A stretch of DNA of 16,490 bases, taken from NCBI GenBank assembly GCA_964390645.1, contig CAYMLL010000167.1:1-16490 (forward strand), read 5' to 3'. Of the stretch, positions 15,257 through 16,490 are shown piece by piece (the first letter of the stretch is position 1; the number at the start of each line of letters is the position of its first letter). The notes beneath the pieces are model-generated. The model worked only from the letters and a program-made list of their open reading frames with translations. It was not told the origin of the DNA and searched no databases. Made by a program: the position numbers and the translations under genes. The stretch comes from CAYMLL01 sp964390645 (lineage in GTDB: Bacteria > Planctomycetota > UBA8108).

Positions 15257-16102
15257 TCACACAATCGGCCGCACTTTCTTGGCGCCCTTGAACAGGAGTT
15301 CGCGCATCGCGGTTGTGGCTTTCTCGTGATAAGCGACGGTGACCGGGTCGAAGTCGCAGCTGGGCACGGGTGACTGGTCGAAGTGACCGTATCGGTCTTC
15401 GCCACGCACTAGCGAGGCGCAATCCCACTCGGCATTGAGCTGGCTCGTCCGGGTGGGCATGTAGTGGAACGAGAGGCCGATGCGCCGGTCAGCAGTGACA
15501 TTGAGTCCTGAGGCATGTGCTATTCGAATGTTATGAAGAGAGACTTCTCCGGTAGCCAGTGGCATGGCGGTGGCTCTTGATTCGTCGATGTCGATGATCT
15601 CCTGGCCGCGCGTCAGCAGGTTGTCGTCTTTGTACAGGTCGTGATGCTTCATCGGCTCGTCGAGGTGCGATCCGGGGAGAACTCGCATACAGCCGCTGGA
15701 TTCGCTTGCGGGTGACAGCGCCAGCCAGGCGGTCACGAGCTTACTGGTATCAAGCCCCCAATACTGGCTGTCCTGATGCCAGGACACATAGCTGGTCGAG
15801 TTGGCCTCCTTGATCCAGAACCAGGAGTTCCAGCAAAAGATGTCCGGGCCGATCAGGTCCTCGACACAGTCGAGAATGACATCGTTACGCATCAGGTCGT
15901 CGACCCACTTGAACAGCAGGTGGGGTTTGGTGCGCAGCGGGCCCTGCACCGGGTGGCCGAGCTCTTGCTCATAGGCTTCCAGGATCGCGCGGTAGTGATT
16001 GGCCTCGGCTTCGGTGATGACTGATACCGGGTACAGGTAACCGGCCTGTTCGAATTGCGCGACGGCGGCGCTGCTAAGGTGCTTCAATTTGTCTGTCCTC
16101 AC
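15257..16102 (-). CDS. PhyH-family Fe(II)/2-oxoglutarate oxygenase
   Basis: This 281-residue protein starts at GTG 16102. It has the double-stranded beta-helix signature of the phytanoyl-CoA dioxygenase family. The metal ligands are H109-x-D111 in S-W-H-Q-D-S-Q-Y-W-G-L and H196 in I-A-H-A-S-G-L-N, with R206 or R207 positioned to bind 2-oxoglutarate. V-T-A-W-L-A-L and G-C-M-R-V-L-P-G-S-H are typical family blocks. The sequence resembles the subgroup often annotated as chlorinating enzymes, but halogenases of that type replace the Asp of H-x-D with Ala or Gly. Asp111 therefore points to a hydroxylase. The substrate is unknown and no biosynthetic neighbours are visible. It has no signal peptide, so it is cytoplasmic. 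GC is visibly lower than in the left half of the window, and the gene lies between two transposase remnants, suggesting acquisition by transfer. The start is uncertain because no clear Shine-Dalgarno precedes GTG. Confidence 0.88.
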   Translation of the reverse strand: MRTDKLKHLSSAAVAQFEQAGYLYPVSVITEAEANHYRAILEAYEQELGHPVQGPLRTKPHLLFKWVDDLMRNDVILDCVEDLIGPDIFCWNSWFWIKEANSTSYVSWHQDSQYWGLDTSKLVTAWLALSPASESSGCMRVLPGSHLDEPMKHHDLYKDDNLLTRGQEIIDIDESRATAMPLATGEVSLHNIRIAHASGLNVTADRRIGLSFHYMPTRTSQLNAEWDCASLVRGEDRYGHFDQSPVPSCDFDPVTVAYHEKATTAMRELLFKGAKKVRPIV

Positions 16103-16293
16103 GGATCTCGATGCCGATATTGCTCTGGCCCGGAGTCAGGCGTTTCAGCGTTCGCAAGACTCAAACCTTATTGTCCGTCGTGATTGATGTCGATCTCAAT
16201 CCATCGAAACACCGGCGTTGGTGCATGAATCCCGCGGGGACGGAAGTGCAGTACCATTTGGTCTTTGCGATCGATTCGTGCGGGCCTGACTGC
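16103..16293. other. Short gap with the leader of IS5 copy C
   Basis: From about 16230 the plus strand (GCATGAATCCCGCGGGGACGG and following) resembles the leader upstream of copies A and B (GCATGATTCGCCCC...). The left end of IS copy C therefore probably lies near 16225-16235. The part before it holds the PhyH upstream region with no clear promoter. Confidence 0.4.
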
Positions 16294-16490
16294 GTGTCAT
16301 CCGTGAAATCGAGTCCCGTCCATCCCCGCTACAAGACCGCGTATCGAGTTCGGAATCGGCGTGAGTACGAGCAGGGGCTTCGCGCTCGAGACGACGTGAC
16401 GATCCGGTTCAGCGAGGAGGCGATCGCGAACTGGATTTCGAGGTCGACTGGAAGACGTGGTGGACAGCGGCTGTACTCGAATCTCGCGAT
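16294..16490 (+). mobile_element. IS5-type transposase, copy C, 5' part, cut by window edge
   Basis: From GTG 16294 the frame reads VKSSPVHPRYKTAYRVRNRR, then EYEQGLRARDDVTIRFSEEA and NWISRSTGRRGGQRLYSNLA, open to the right edge (65 codons). It aligns with the first 65 residues of copies A and B, placing the start at GTG where they have ATG. Unlike them it has no internal stop in the visible part, and at the position of the copy A stop it has Arg. It is opposite in orientation to A and B. Whether the complete gene is intact cannot be seen. Confidence 0.8.

Noticed and set aside
8471..16102. Functional pair of the VHL-like domain with the PhyH oxygenase, as reader and writer of hydroxylation
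   Set aside because: The genes are over 5 kb apart and separated by several transposase remnants. The PhyH protein is cytoplasmic and not of the prolyl hydroxylase type, while the VHL-like protein is exported. The co-occurrence looks coincidental.

Overview
The window looks like a high-GC bacterial chromosome segment, most likely from a member of the Planctomycetota or a close relative. The support is indirect: a Tat-exported DUF1501 protein, a secreted leucine-rich-repeat protein of the planctomycete type, and three secreted proteins sharing a dockerin-like calcium-loop module (F-[VI]-R-G-D ... L-F-x-G-G ... C-G-x-[DN]-P-T-x-D-x-L-[DS]-C). No rRNA, tRNA or CRISPR array was seen.

Left part (1-9427), all on the minus strand. 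A giant RHS/YD-repeat secreted protein fills 1-6020 and runs off the left edge just as the RHS core ends, so its variable C-terminal tip is outside the window. Its domain order is signal peptide, dockerin-like module, PKD, carboxypeptidase-regulatory-like domain, RHS amino-terminal region, six NHL repeats, YD repeats and RHS core. Directly upstream is a 133-residue secreted protein made of little but the dockerin-like module. After a 492-base gap come a DUF1501 protein and, upstream of it and probably co-transcribed, a secreted LRR protein. The LRR protein ends in a domain that aligns without gaps to the beta domain of the von Hippel-Lindau protein (VHL). This is the most striking item in the window.

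Right part (9744-16490), a graveyard of mobile elements with accessory genes between them. It holds the N-terminal and C-terminal remnants of one integrase-type transposase, lying on either side of a GH33-like sialidase and a decayed IS5-type transposase (copy A). A secreted LamG/thrombospondin-3/dockerin-like protein follows, with a second decayed IS5 copy (B) immediately upstream in the same reading frame. Next are a putative lipoprotein with a disturbed start, a C-terminal remnant resembling an IS91-type transposase, and a PhyH-family Fe(II)/2-oxoglutarate oxygenase with visibly lower GC. A third IS5 copy (C), on the plus strand, is cut by the right edge.

Taken together, the cargo is mostly cell-surface or secreted: glycan-active (sialidase), lectin-like (LamG), calcium-loop modules and a large RHS surface protein. 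This fits a bacterium living on particles or host polysaccharide. All functional statements are sequence-reading inferences; no database search was run.
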